Source of the DNA: Ilyonectria destructans | Lineage: Eukaryota; Ascomycota; Sordariomycetes; Hypocreales; Nectriaceae | Length of the DNA: 64,000 nucleotides | NCBI GenBank assembly: GCA_020740775.1 | Contig: JAHEWK010000007.1 | Span: 2,232,001 to 2,296,000 of the forward strand | Direction of reading: 5' to 3' | Shown: positions 43,460-53,916 of the stretch, piece after piece | How the letters are laid out: each line of letters begins with the position of its first letter | Position numbering within the stretch: the first letter of the stretch is position 1 | Program-made: the position numbers and the translations under genes | The notes under the pieces: generated by a model | What the model saw: the letters and a program-made list of their open reading frames with translations, nothing else | Database searches by the model: none | Told to the model about the DNA's origin: nothing

Positions 43460-45500
43460 TTAACTCCGTTCAGACCTGCTCCTGGGAGACCTGAGCCTCA
43501 CTCCCGGTCTCTGAATGGGTGAAGTCTAGGTAGATGAACTGGCGAATGTCGTGTAGTCTTTTGTACACGTTGCAGAGCATCATCGCCCTAGTCCAGTGCT
43601 TCTCCCCGGTGGGGCCCTCGACCTAGAACTTGACGTCCTTCCCGTTCTTTACCTTGGCCCTGGAAGGAGTCCGCGGTTGCAGCAGGTGGCATAGGGCTAG
43701 AGCTAGAGCCCTATAGTCGGGCTTCTTGCGCAGGTAGGTGATGAGCTCCAGGTTAGCCTTGTAGGGCGTGATGATAACGACCTTGGCGAGATCGGCGGAG
43801 CCTTTCAAAGTCTTGGAATCCATCGATGCGGGTCTGCATCTGGTGGAGGGCTGGAGAATCATCTGGACTCAGCTCGGAGACCGCAGGGGAGCGGATCAAC
43901 ATGAGGAGCCAGTACACAAGCGAGAAGTGCCCCTTCCATTTCGCGGTCTCCATCCGGCCAATGCTGCGTGAAGCGGTTGTCTTGCCAACTCCTGGGCCCT
44001 GACTCATAGTTAGCAATGAACAAATGGGTATTGCGCGTTGGGAGTCTTACTGCCGTAACCACGCCAAGTCCAAGGTGCTTCTGGCTCATGTACTTCCTGA
44101 ATCGAGGGCGATCCTCGACGAGGGCTTCTTCCCTCATGGTTCTTCCATCAGGGCGTCGACGTATTGGTCATCGAGGTTGAGCAGGTTGACCACAGGGAGA
44201 TCTGGGAGGGACGTCGGACAGGACTCGTCGAGAGAGAGCCTGAGCTTTGCCGTGCGTGCTGTGACATCCCGAACACTGTCGTCCTCATCGCATCCGTCGC
44301 TAGGTCCATACCGCAAGGTTGACCAGAAACCAGTGCCTCGGGCAAGGTCTCGGTGCAGGCTCATTCAAAACTTGAGATCGGCTGGGATCGGCTCATCTGG
44401 CTCGGTTGACATGGCGGCCTCGCTTGATTCACTGAGTTCTTGGAGCCCAAACAAAGCAAGATTAGACGGCTTGGCATCGGGGCAGAAGCGACAGACGGCC
44501 TCGACCTTGCGGCGATAGTCGGAGAGTTGAGCGTCGAACTTGAGGCGAGTGCAATCCTATTGCTCCTCACTCTCTTGCAGGGCACGGTTGGCAGAAGCTC
44601 GGTCTCCAAAGGTCGTGGGTTGGAAGTCGGGGCATCTCTTCTTCTCGTGCGAGGGAGGGCGGGTGACATATAGGACGAGGCCGTACTTGTCGAGGGGATG
44701 GGCAGTGACTACCTAGTTCCGAGTTGGGGTGATCCTGGATCTTGGCTTCCCAGAGGGCTCGCTTGTCTTCCCCTTTGCTCTTGTCGGCCTTCTCAACGTC
44801 AATCTCGGCGTCAGTCGAATTGGTGATGACAAGCTCGAGGGTGTTGCTCTTGCTCAGACGTCGCCACGCGGCATCAAATCGTTGGCGGAACTCCTTGTTG
44901 AGAGGGATGATGGCGTAATATGCGTTTTTGTCGGCGCCAACTGGGACAAAATATCCCAAAAAGGGGATTTTGGCGATCTCCTCCACGGCCGTTCTAGCCA
45001 CACGACATCCTGGACCTGAGAGTGGACTAGGGCAGCCACATGCTCGTCGTCATCGTCAAAGCTCCAGAATGGGGCGAACTTGTGACCTTGAGCCTCCTTG
45101 ATCAGTTCCTTGTACATACCGACGTGCCAGTCGTGAACGGAGCCGTATGGGAGGTTGAATGCAGGAGGCATGTTGGCTTCATTCCAACCGACTCCGACAG
45201 CTTTGGCGGGAGACCTGACGACAAAGGTGAGTAACCTAAGAAGAAGAAAGATTCTTGCAGGTGTATGGCATGCCGATTCCGCCAATTTCGTTTGACGAGC
45301 CCAGGGGAATACGGAGAACGACCTCGGGCACCCGCCGGATTCTTGACGAAATCCAAGAGGTGTCGCCACGCAGCAGAGGCTGCCTTCACAGCTTGCAAAA
45401 TTCTCCAACGATCCAGGGGGGAAGGAGGCTCTTGCACATCGTCCCGGTCACGAAACGTCTACCAATGCAGGTAGTTCTAGTACTAACGGGCGGCGCCCAC
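43460..45500 (-). pseudogene. P-loop (DNA2/NAM7-like) helicase gene remnant
   Basis: On the minus strand one long protein can be followed across breaks. VGWNEANMPPAFNLPYGSV (near 45,190) leads to FLGYFVPVGADKNAYYAII in another frame, then HPLDKYGLVLYVTRPPSHEK, then RFRKYMSQKHLGLGVVTA. After a short intron with a GCTAAC branch comes the Walker A motif GPGVGKTTAS (near 43,995). ADLAKVVIITPYKANLELI, a helicase-type motif, follows. Interrupting stops occur before DCTRLKFDAQL (near 44,560), before MSLHRDLARG (near 44,364) and at 43623-43625; at least one frameshift lies near 44,990. The family call rests on the P-loop and the VVIITPYKAN motif. Ends are approximate. Confidence 0.6.
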
Positions 45501-46822
45501 AAGCTCGGTCGGAATCTAGAGAAGGTTAGACCACTCGACGAACAACTAATGGGCACAACACGAGACTCACCGCTCCACACTTCTGGTTTGAGGCCTCGTA
45601 GACGGCGCAAAGAGACAGGAGGGAGCCATGAGTACACACATCAAGGGTTGGCGTCGGGGACCAAGAGGACTCGTACACACGATGCACGACACGAAGTTGT
45701 TGGGCAAGCTCAGACCGCGGCGTGGAAATCTAGATATTAGGTAACTTCTTCGCTGCAAGGAGTGAAGGATCGCGGAAGAAGTGTGAGGAAGAAGAATTGC
45801 AAGGAAGAGGGAAGAAGAAGGAAGAAGAAGGAATCCAACTGGGCAGACGAAAAAAGTATTTGTTGCCAAGTGTGCACAGCTGGTCAATGCAGCTAATTGG
45901 CAGGATGCTACATCAATTCATAAAACCGATGTTCTATCCAATGGAACACGATTGTGATTATTCGCGCGTATGGCACTCGCGAACAGCTACCTAAAGCTCG
46001 GGTAAACAATATACCTCGTATGCCAAACTCATAAAGTTATATTTTGTTAGACTTCAGGCTTACTTTTATTAATAAGTCGAACATAATAGAAACCCTAAAG
46101 ATAATAAAGAAATTTATTATAGAATAAATATAATAAAGACATTTATTAGCAAATAACGATAATAAAGAAATTTATTAGTAAATAAAGATAATAAAGAAAT
46201 TTATTAGTAAATAAAGATTAAGCCTTATGTAAATTATAAACTATTATTTCTCTAGCTAGTACTTATATTAACGATGCCCTGTATCTCTAAGCAGCCATTC
46301 CTTTATTCGATGACATCTAACATCTTGCGGCCAGTCCACATACTTTCGAGAATATTCTTCTGTTTGGCGAGATAGATGTTCCCAAATGCAGAATCGCAGT
46401 CTTATAGCGGAATCTCTTAGCAGCAATATTTGCGATTGGAACCAAGCCAGCAACTTTGCATCCGACACGGAAGACGAGGATGCGCCCGATGCAAAGAGGC
46501 CGAAAGATAGCGGCCGAAAACTCAACCCCGCTCTCAGCCTGAGCGACGAGCTGTTGTGCGGAGACGCAGCCGAACTTGACGACGTCCAAGAGCCTTCTCC
46601 GATCCAGGACCTCGGAGCCGCCCTTGCGAAGGCCTGCAGCGTGGGTAAATTCGTTCGCCTCGACGACCATGCGACAGGAGATGGTAATCCCATCCAAGCG
46701 AGCACAGTGGGAAGCTACAAGATGAGTATCTGGAATTTGGGTATCCGTGAGGGCCTTGACGCAGAGTACTTTCCGTTTGCTCCCCTTGTCCCAAATTTGA
46801 CTATTCGGATCCATCCACGACA
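45501..46822. other. Gap with AT-rich minisatellite
   Basis: It contains purine-rich (GGAAGAAGAA) repeats near 45,800-45,835 and an AT-rich block from 46,020 to 46,260. A 152-codon open frame on the plus strand (46386-46841) overlaps the start of the next gene in another frame. It could hold an upstream exon but has no recognisable domain. Confidence 0.4.
46100..46218. repeat. AT-rich minisatellite, 29-bp unit
   Basis: About four units of GATAATAAAGAAATTTATTA plus nine bases. The last two are identical; the first two are diverged. Confidence 0.75.
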
Positions 46823-48931
46823 ATGGCCGCATTTGGCGTAGCGACTCGGGCCTGTCAGCTAACAAATCTCAACACGGTATCCTCGTCAGTGAAGGAGCGC
46901 CTTGGTGTGGGCAAGCCAGCTTCGACCAGCACCGCCTTTTCTCGAGCCTACGTGGGCTTCTCAGCCTTTCTGATGGGCGACACTTACATGGCTCCCGGGC
47001 GAAACATGTCAAGCAAGGGGAAGGCTCCGGAGGGGACAGAGGATCAGAGTGCGCGACCCCGAGATATCGATCTGGACGACAGCGCAGCAGGGACCCAATA
47101 CAAGGTGGAACCTGGATCGAAGTTGGTTGGCGCAAATCTCATTTGGCATGAGAGATGCCTGGTCCCCGGAGCAATTCAAACTTTGAAGCGGCTGGTACAC
47201 TTCGACACCCCGGAGGATGTGCATGGCGACTCGGATGCCAGGCTGGCCGCATGGGCGTTTCTTGACCGGGAGCATACCCGGGCTTTGAATGGGATTCACT
47301 CAACGCCCTACGGCTCCAAGTCTCCTACGGACAGCGGACCCAACCAGCCAACAATGAAGGAGCGCTACGTGTACCGCGGATCCGATACGCACTTCATGCT
47401 CAAATGGCCACCCCTAGCTGTCATGGAAGTGCCGAGAGAGATGGGTACGATCCTTGAACGGTTCCTGGCTGCTCACCCACTAGACCCCATGCCGCTCAAC
47501 TTAGCCGTTGCCGCCACAATTATCTTCTTTGACTTGAAGAACATGGGGTGGAAATCTGAAGGCTTCGTAAAGGCCAAGGACGGGGTGCTTCAAACTATCA
47601 ATCCACCACCACTCGGAGTTTTCATTATCTACTTCCCGCCTCTTTTGCGCTTCACCGAAGTCCGATCCTTGACAAGATACGTCCACCCAGCCCGGTTCGC
47701 TACCCACAACTACGAGCGGGATCGGAGTTATGCAGAGTCGATGAAGGTTGACTTCGACATGCTGGATACGGCGAAATTGGGAACCCTCGTGTCTAGGATC
47801 GACACCAAGACATCAAAAATCCACCCTAGAGCCCGCATTGCCCTTCTGCCTCAATCGATGCCGGGTACCCAGATGGTCTGGCCCCGTGATGTATCCGCCG
47901 CGGATACCCCCTCGCCTCAACTCTTTGCGCTATGCCTCCTAAACGACATCCGAGTACTGGGCCTTCCCAGCTACCATGTGCGAACTGGGGAACACCAACA
48001 AACTGTGGCACTACCATTGAGCCTGGCCATTAAGTGGGTGAAGCAAGGACCGCAGGAAGGAGAGGGCGCCTGTGGATTGAATGCCAGGTGCCACTATCCG
48101 GAAGCTGAAGCCGTTGCTACACTGCTACAGCCGCACGTCGTCGAAAACATTGCGAGGGCCAACGAGGAGCGGAAGCAAGTTGCGCTGCGACTTGGTCTGA
48201 CGCTTAACGATATCAGGTTCAGTGGAACAGACCTCCTCATTCGCTGGAAAGGGATACCATGCGACTCGGTGCGGCCTGCCGACGACATTGTCATTCGGCC
48301 GCTGGCGCAAAATGGCTTGACTGGGCCAGCAAGCACTCGAGATCCCACAATCTTGTGGGCTTCTGAGACTCTGAAGCAGGACGTCAAGAAGTGGCTCACA
48401 TGCATTGGACCCCAGCCAATCCTTTACGCTAAGATTCGGAATTTGCTGGATCGGGACGTGGCGCTGAAAACCCTGCATGAACGCATGCAAGATCTCAAGA
48501 CGGGAGTGCTTGAACCGATCCACCAGGTGGTCCAATTCTCTGACGGGCTCAAATACAAAGAAGAGGCGTTTGGCCCGGAGAGGCAGGCGGCTGACCATAA
48601 GGTATTTCCTCTTGCTTTTTTCAGGGCCTTTGGGGTTCTCGAGTTCAACGAAGAACTCCCCTCGGAGGTTTTCGAGCATTGGCAGGCGTTCAGTAAGAGG
48701 TGGTGGACAGGTTTTGAGATGAGGATCAGAACGCGCGTTAACATGATACTGTTAGCCTGGAAGAACCCTGGAAGCTTGGACATGGTCGAAGACTTTGTGC
48801 TGTCCTTGTTGAAGATAAACCAGGTTGCTCGGATGCTCCATGGCGGACAGCAGGCCTGGAACCTGGTTGACGCGGAGATGACAAAGGTGCTACCAGCAGC
48901 GGTACTCATGAAGGTTCTTGAGTCGTGGTAA
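46823..48931 (+). CDS. Unknown 702-residue protein, paralogous C-terminus to the gene at 40.9 kb
   Basis: A single exon from the ATG at 46823. A later in-frame ATG at 47006 (MSSKGKAPEGTEDQ) is an equally good start. The N-terminal 400 residues are unlike anything I recognise; they include a PLAVMEVPREMGTILERFL helix and a hydrophobic GVFIIYFPPLLRF stretch too short to be sure of a membrane segment. From about residue 420 (LNARCHYPEAEAVATLL) the protein is paralogous to the C-terminal domain of the minus-strand gene at 40898-42349. The two genes face away from each other and bracket the helicase-like remnant. The role is unknown; an element-associated or expanded fungal family is possible. Confidence 0.7.
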   Translation: MAAFGVATRACQLTNLNTVSSSVKERLGVGKPASTSTAFSRAYVGFSAFLMGDTYMAPGRNMSSKGKAPEGTEDQSARPRDIDLDDSAAGTQYKVEPGSKLVGANLIWHERCLVPGAIQTLKRLVHFDTPEDVHGDSDARLAAWAFLDREHTRALNGIHSTPYGSKSPTDSGPNQPTMKERYVYRGSDTHFMLKWPPLAVMEVPREMGTILERFLAAHPLDPMPLNLAVAATIIFFDLKNMGWKSEGFVKAKDGVLQTINPPPLGVFIIYFPPLLRFTEVRSLTRYVHPARFATHNYERDRSYAESMKVDFDMLDTAKLGTLVSRIDTKTSKIHPRARIALLPQSMPGTQMVWPRDVSAADTPSPQLFALCLLNDIRVLGLPSYHVRTGEHQQTVALPLSLAIKWVKQGPQEGEGACGLNARCHYPEAEAVATLLQPHVVENIARANEERKQVALRLGLTLNDIRFSGTDLLIRWKGIPCDSVRPADDIVIRPLAQNGLTGPASTRDPTILWASETLKQDVKKWLTCIGPQPILYAKIRNLLDRDVALKTLHERMQDLKTGVLEPIHQVVQFSDGLKYKEEAFGPERQAADHKVFPLAFFRAFGVLEFNEELPSEVFEHWQAFSKRWWTGFEMRIRTRVNMILLAWKNPGSLDMVEDFVLSLLKINQVARMLHGGQQAWNLVDAEMTKVLPAAVLMKVLESW

Positions 48932-49480
48932 ATGGGTTGCCTCGTTCGGATACTAGTGGCTGATTGATGGAGACGGTCCTGCAGAAGTTTTCCATGGGAT
49001 GGAATGGACTAGTTGCGGTTGCGTTTGTGCTACTGCGACATGGGGCCATGAGCTCCGGGACGTGACTGAATGCGAAGATTCAAGGGCATGTCCAGGATGG
49101 GGTTAAAGAACCCCCAATGAGTGAACCCCAGAGTCAGATCGACCGTTGCTTAGCTGGTAGCTGCAAGAAATCAATATTGGTTCTCAAACCGGTCACCACA
49201 TGCGCTTACCGATAGCAACTACTTGTGAGAAATGGTGCATAATGTGACCAGAGCAATCCCTGTCAAAATGTCAGCAACAGCGCAGAGATGACGCCCCACC
49301 GCTCAGCCGCCTATTTGTTCTCTGCAGGACTGGGGCTCGTATTTTTCCTATAAAGTCTCCATCCTGGCTCCTTGTCCTATAATTATGCCTGTCAGTTTTG
49401 TTGTCCCCGCCCCGCCAGCTTTAATAACCCCCGCCGTTGTGCTGTGAGCGTATTTTCTTCGCCCCTCATCATCGGGAACT
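48932..49480. other. Gap upstream of the HET gene
   Basis: No gene. CCTATAAAG at about 49,348-49,356 is a candidate TATA box for the HET-domain gene, 125 bp before its ATG. Confidence 0.4.
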
Positions 49481-51883
49481 ATGCTGCTGGCCTCCGCCTG
49501 TCGATTTCGAACACTCCATTTCACCCGCGCAACTCGTTTTCCCCATTTCTCAAGCACTTGCAGAACACATTTACCACCATACCCTACTAGACGCCGACGG
49601 CATGCGAGATTTGTCTTGGCTTCTAGGCGGTTGAATAATGGCAACAGAGGCGGCAATTCTGAGTCCTCGTGGCGTCAGTCTTGGTCCTCATGGAAACAGT
49701 CTTGGGCTAATTGGCGATCTCCTGTACCTGCTGAATTCATCGCCCTGGGCCTCTATGTGGTATATGACTTCGGCAGCGGGTATTACATTGGCTACTACAA
49801 GGGGAAAACGAGATTTTCGAGCAACAGTTACGCGTGGATGCCCTGGGACGGTGATGAGATTACTGAAGAGGATCATGACGTAGCTTCTGATGAGCCTGAC
49901 AAACACACGAACAAGGACGGCTACGCACCATTGAAAAGATCCTTCGAAATCAGACTTCTGGCAATACACCCAGGCAAGGAAGACAGCCCTGTCGAATGCA
50001 GCCTGCACCACCAAAAACTGCGGGGAGGACGCGGCTATGAAGCTGTCTCATACGTATGGGGAGACTCAAATAACATGATTGACATTGTTTGTAATGGAAA
50101 GCCGAGGCTAGTGAGAAAGAATCTCCATGACGCATTGACCCAGCTTCGGAGACCCGACAAGAAGCGGTTTGTTTGGGTCGACATGCTTTGCGTTGATCAG
50201 GCCAACAATGCGGAAAAGACACAACAAGTCCGGATCATGGGAGAAATCTATTCCAATGCCCGAAGAGTTCTCATATGGCTTGGAAACGAACCCCGCACGG
50301 AAAAAAGCCTGAACCTGCTCATTGAGACTTTCAAGAACCGGGATAAGATGCCTTTGAGAGACGATTTCGATTGGGACACAGCTCTCCATCTGTTTTCCAA
50401 CCAATGGTTCCGCAGAGTTTGGTGCATTCAAGAAGTGGTTTTGGCCAAGAAGCCTGTCGTTCTCAGTGGTAATTCATCAGTTGCCTGGGAAACGTTTGTC
50501 AACGCTGGACGGTGGGTGAAAACCAATTCGTTCCTTAGGAGCACAAGTAGGGAACATACGAAGACCCTTGAACATCTGGACGTTCTGCAAAATATGCGCA
50601 ACACTCGAAAGAATACACACTGGTTAGAGAGGCATTCGTTGTTGCAGTTGGTATTTCTCACCCGAGGCTTCGAGGCTACCGATCCCCGAGACAAACTCTT
50701 TGCTCTCGTCGGGTTAGCCAGCGATGTCATGTCCTCAGACTGGGAAGTTACTCCTGATTACGACCTGTCATTAACAGAAGTCTACCGAAGATTTGCACTG
50801 TGGCACCTCACACGAAACCGACAAGTCGAGGTTTTCTCCTTGGGAACTAACAGAGACCTTCCATCGACAGAGGAACTCGAGGCTTTGCCTTCTTGGGTTC
50901 CGGATTTGACAAGGCCGGATATGGCGGCGCCTCTGCCAAAACTCGACTATCTTTCACCCAACTACATCGACATACGATATGACATCTTGAAGGAGTTTCG
51001 AGCGCGGGCACACCACTTGAAAAATGCGATCAAGGTATATCATGCTGATCTAAATTTACCATGGTGGGGATTGGGCCGCCGTTCTCGGTTTGAACCGCCT
51101 CGCATCGCTTTTACAGAAGGTACGAGTGTCATCCATCTCGTCGGGACAGAAATTGGCACGGTAAAGACTCTTGGAACGACACTGGACGATACAAATCCCG
51201 ATATCTCACCTCTCGTCAGTCAGGATCACACGTTGGATATGGCTCGCATTGTGCGAACTGGGCGATGGCTGCGCGAATCATGGAAACTCGTCACTACGAA
51301 TAATAGTGGAAACAAACATGAGTTGCTAAACGACGTCTTCGAATCAGCATGGAGGACAATGATTTGCGATATGACAAGCGATGGTCACAATGTCAAACCC
51401 GGAGTCTACAGGGATGTATCTCGGGAGATTTACGAATCTGTATGTGCCCAAATGATGGAAGAAGAAAGAAAAGAAGCAGAGAGCGTTACAGCTGTGAAGG
51501 AATCGGTCATCTCGGATATTGCTGCCACCGGCAAATCATACGACCAGTCGAAGTCCAAAGCAACAGGCATGCAAGTTGATAATGACGATGAAGCGATCTT
51601 CAACAACGACGAACTACTCGTTCACCTACCAATCAGAAAATGGTATGATTCTCGCAGATTTGGCATTACTGAATCTGGTGACTTTGCCGCAGTGCCCAAG
51701 GCAACCCGCACAGGAGACGTCATCTGTATTTTTAACGGCGGGAGAGTCCCATATGTTCTTCGACCTGGCAAGAAAGGGTACTATCAGCTCGTGGGCGAGT
51801 GCTATGTGCACGGCATGATGCGCGGAGAAGTCAAGGTCAAGTTTCCAAGCGCAGAGTATCAGAGAAACTTTGCCATTCGCTGA
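49481..51883 (+). CDS. HET-domain (heterokaryon incompatibility) protein
   Basis: A single exon of 800 residues. The HET domain starts at YEAVSYVWGDSNN (about residue 186), then the FVWVDMLCVDQANNAEKTQQV block and YSNARRVLIWLGNE. WFRRVWCIQEVVLA and ATDPRDKLFALVGLA (about residue 405) close the domain. These are the three conserved blocks of the family. A less conserved region and a C-terminal RTGDVICIFNGGRVPYVLRP / YYQLVGECYVHGMM module follow, as in many fungal HET proteins. The domain is related to TIR-like cell-death domains and acts in non-self recognition between fungal individuals. A hydrophobic stretch at 83-105 could be a membrane segment. There is no neighbouring partner gene such as a NACHT protein. 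Confidence 0.9.
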   Translation: MLLASACRFRTLHFTRATRFPHFSSTCRTHLPPYPTRRRRHARFVLASRRLNNGNRGGNSESSWRQSWSSWKQSWANWRSPVPAEFIALGLYVVYDFGSGYYIGYYKGKTRFSSNSYAWMPWDGDEITEEDHDVASDEPDKHTNKDGYAPLKRSFEIRLLAIHPGKEDSPVECSLHHQKLRGGRGYEAVSYVWGDSNNMIDIVCNGKPRLVRKNLHDALTQLRRPDKKRFVWVDMLCVDQANNAEKTQQVRIMGEIYSNARRVLIWLGNEPRTEKSLNLLIETFKNRDKMPLRDDFDWDTALHLFSNQWFRRVWCIQEVVLAKKPVVLSGNSSVAWETFVNAGRWVKTNSFLRSTSREHTKTLEHLDVLQNMRNTRKNTHWLERHSLLQLVFLTRGFEATDPRDKLFALVGLASDVMSSDWEVTPDYDLSLTEVYRRFALWHLTRNRQVEVFSLGTNRDLPSTEELEALPSWVPDLTRPDMAAPLPKLDYLSPNYIDIRYDILKEFRARAHHLKNAIKVYHADLNLPWWGLGRRSRFEPPRIAFTEGTSVIHLVGTEIGTVKTLGTTLDDTNPDISPLVSQDHTLDMARIVRTGRWLRESWKLVTTNNSGNKHELLNDVFESAWRTMICDMTSDGHNVKPGVYRDVSREIYESVCAQMMEEERKEAESVTAVKESVISDIAATGKSYDQSKSKATGMQVDNDDEAIFNNDELLVHLPIRKWYDSRRFGITESGDFAAVPKATRTGDVICIFNGGRVPYVLRPGKKGYYQLVGECYVHGMMRGEVKVKFPSAEYQRNFAIR

Positions 51884-52031
51884 GTGTAGACCTATATTTG
51901 GTGCACCTTTCTGTAGATTAAGCGCATATGTATGCTGATAAGATACAGCCGTCTATTAGTGAAACTAAGACATAGTACTGTAATATGTGATATGTGCATT
52001 CGATGATGCCACGAACAGAAAAAACGCAGGG
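51884..52031. other. 3' flank of the HET gene
   Basis: AT-rich, no feature seen. Confidence 0.4.
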
Positions 52032-52262
52032 ATGAGCATCAAGGCCGGACTCATCGGCGGGAGCCCGCTGAGCGGCCAGGGCGAGGTTTGTGCGCGCGCT
52101 CTCAACCCGCAGCAGTGGGAGGAGGTCCTCGAGGCGTTTATCGACTGGCCGTTCCGTCCGTCGTACGCGCAGTTGGTTGGGCGCCTGGCGGATGATCATG
52201 AGCATGATGATGTCGACGATGAGTCCAAGGCGTCGGCTCAGGGGGCGGCGGGGTCAAGTTAG
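52032..52262 (+). CDS. Short GC-rich open frame, unknown (76 residues)
   Basis: From ATG at 52032 it reads MSIKAGLIGGSPLSGQGE, then NPQQWEEVLEAFIDWPF, and ends acidic. Composition is much more GC-rich than either flank, as if it were a surviving coding fragment or 3' exon. No domain is recognised and no splice partner found. The opposite strand is also open. It may be a gene fragment. Confidence 0.2.
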   Translation: MSIKAGLIGGSPLSGQGEVCARALNPQQWEEVLEAFIDWPFRPSYAQLVGRLADDHEHDDVDDESKASAQGAAGSS

Positions 52263-52461
52263 AGACGGTGATCCGCAAGAGGTGAAGTCGAGCTGACCTC
52301 GCTCGTCTCCAAGATTAGTGTAAGTATAAATGTACATCTACATGGGAAATAGAATAGACGCATCATCACAACATCAACATCTGCCATACCTTGACTAAAC
52401 CCCAATTTGTGTGGTTCTTTTTTTGTAGCGTCGTCGCCGATATATCGTCGTTTACTAGTAA

Positions 52462-53233
52462 TGAGTCAAACGTCTTGCAGAGAGCGAATAATTCCGTGTA
52501 CACAACGTAATTGTTTGCCTTCAATCACAAGTCCTGGCAGCATCATTACGGGCAGACTTCAAGGTAACTAAAATTGGCCACCCTTTTGGAGGTTTCTGTT
52601 AAAAAGGACCGTAGGAAGTTAGTACTAACAGTTTCAAAATTGAAACCTTTGATATGGGGACTGTACGGCGCATGGTAAACCTTCTGTATACTGGGCAGTA
52701 CGACGTCAAAATAGCAGAGACTAGTCGCTCGAATACTGGAGACGATGCTACAGGAACTCCACCTCCAAGTGCGTCCTCCAGTCAGGATTGCCTATTCGGA
52801 AGTAGGTTAACGAGGATTAGCAGCCTCGACTTCATCCATCCGAGAGACTGAGCCGGCCAATATTCTAACGTCCACGATAGATCTAGCACGCGATGACTTG
52901 CTCTGCCATATCCGCATGAGCTCTATCAGTAACCTTTTAGATATCCAGAAACTACGAGAACTAGCGAACTCGAGGATGAAGCAAATATTCCAGGATGAGT
53001 GGACACCTGAGTCGTTCCCTGAAGTCGTCAGATATGCCTGGTCCTCAACGGGAGATGCCTCTTTGCATGGCATGATCGCCTCGACCGCAGCAGAGCACAT
53101 CGTTGAATTGATTAAGACACTTGGGGTTTCCGAGTTGGCTGATATTTGGGATCTTGTAATGGAGACCTTGGAAGGATATGTCTCGCAAATCGGCGAAGAT
53201 GGATTCAAATTCAGCTTGTTTTCATACGGTTAA
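52462..53233 (+). pseudogene. BTB/POZ-domain gene remnant
   Basis: Exon-like parts at 52,474-52,563, 52,615-52,801 and 52,881-53,233 join in one frame across two good introns (51 and 79 bp, the second with a TTCTAACG branch). They read RVHNVIVCLQSQVLAASLR, ETFDMGTVRRMVNLLYTGQY and IQKLRELANSRMKQIFQDEW, the usual order in fungal BTB/POZ proteins. A TAA at 52489-52491 sits just before FRVHN. The strand that should precede it is missing, so the N-terminal part of the BTB fold is broken. Downstream from 52,615 the frame is clean. Intact relatives are adaptor-like proteins, often for cullin-3 ligases. Confidence 0.7.
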
Positions 53234-53916
53234 TAAAAGGGAGACTGCTAGAGGCGAGAAAATGTTGCAAAGCATCGAGAAGTACCGGAATGACCTTGCT
53301 GGTATATCTCAATGCCGGCGGTGGGAAGTTTAATTCAATTGCCCCATCGACAACGTGACAAGTAAACTGAGCCCTATTACGTCCTCATTTATTCGGACTG
53401 TCGATGCTGACTTGACTTCAATCAACAACCGAGGAAGTCAGCCGCCACATCCATGCTCAAACATGCGGCCATGTACTGTACTTCAGGAGGGTAGCAATTG
53501 GGGGGAAGATGGTTATGTGGAGTGATGTAGCCACGTTTAATCAGCTTGCGTGCCAATGGTGGCTTCAAATCAAGACTGTCATTTAAATGCACTCGCCAGG
53601 GCCTTGTTTCTATATTTACTCTTCATCCAACCTCGGATTCGGATTCCTCGTCGATAATTCGAAAACGCGCGTATTATAATGCTCTAGCTATTTCAGGGAA
53701 GAAGGGTTGGCGCTAATTAATTAGAATTGCCAAAGTCCGCTCCGACGCCCCGTCTGGATCATACCTGCGGACTTTCAACCGACGCCCCGCCGATAGCGTG
53801 TCAGGTATACTTAAGAAACAGAATGATATAAAGGGATTGACTATCGCAACTGACTGCTGCTATTGTTCTAAAAGACCATTTTCTAACGCTCCCACTTCTT
53901 ACAGTTTTCAGTCACA
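53234..53916. other. Upstream region of the alcohol-dehydrogenase remnant
   Basis: No gene. A TATAAA box at 53827-53832 and a C/T-rich leader before ATG 53917 show that the promoter of the next locus still looks intact. Confidence 0.5.

Noticed and set aside
46386..46841. 152-codon plus-strand frame before the 702-residue paralog
   Set aside because: Different frame, no splice junction found to join it, no domain.
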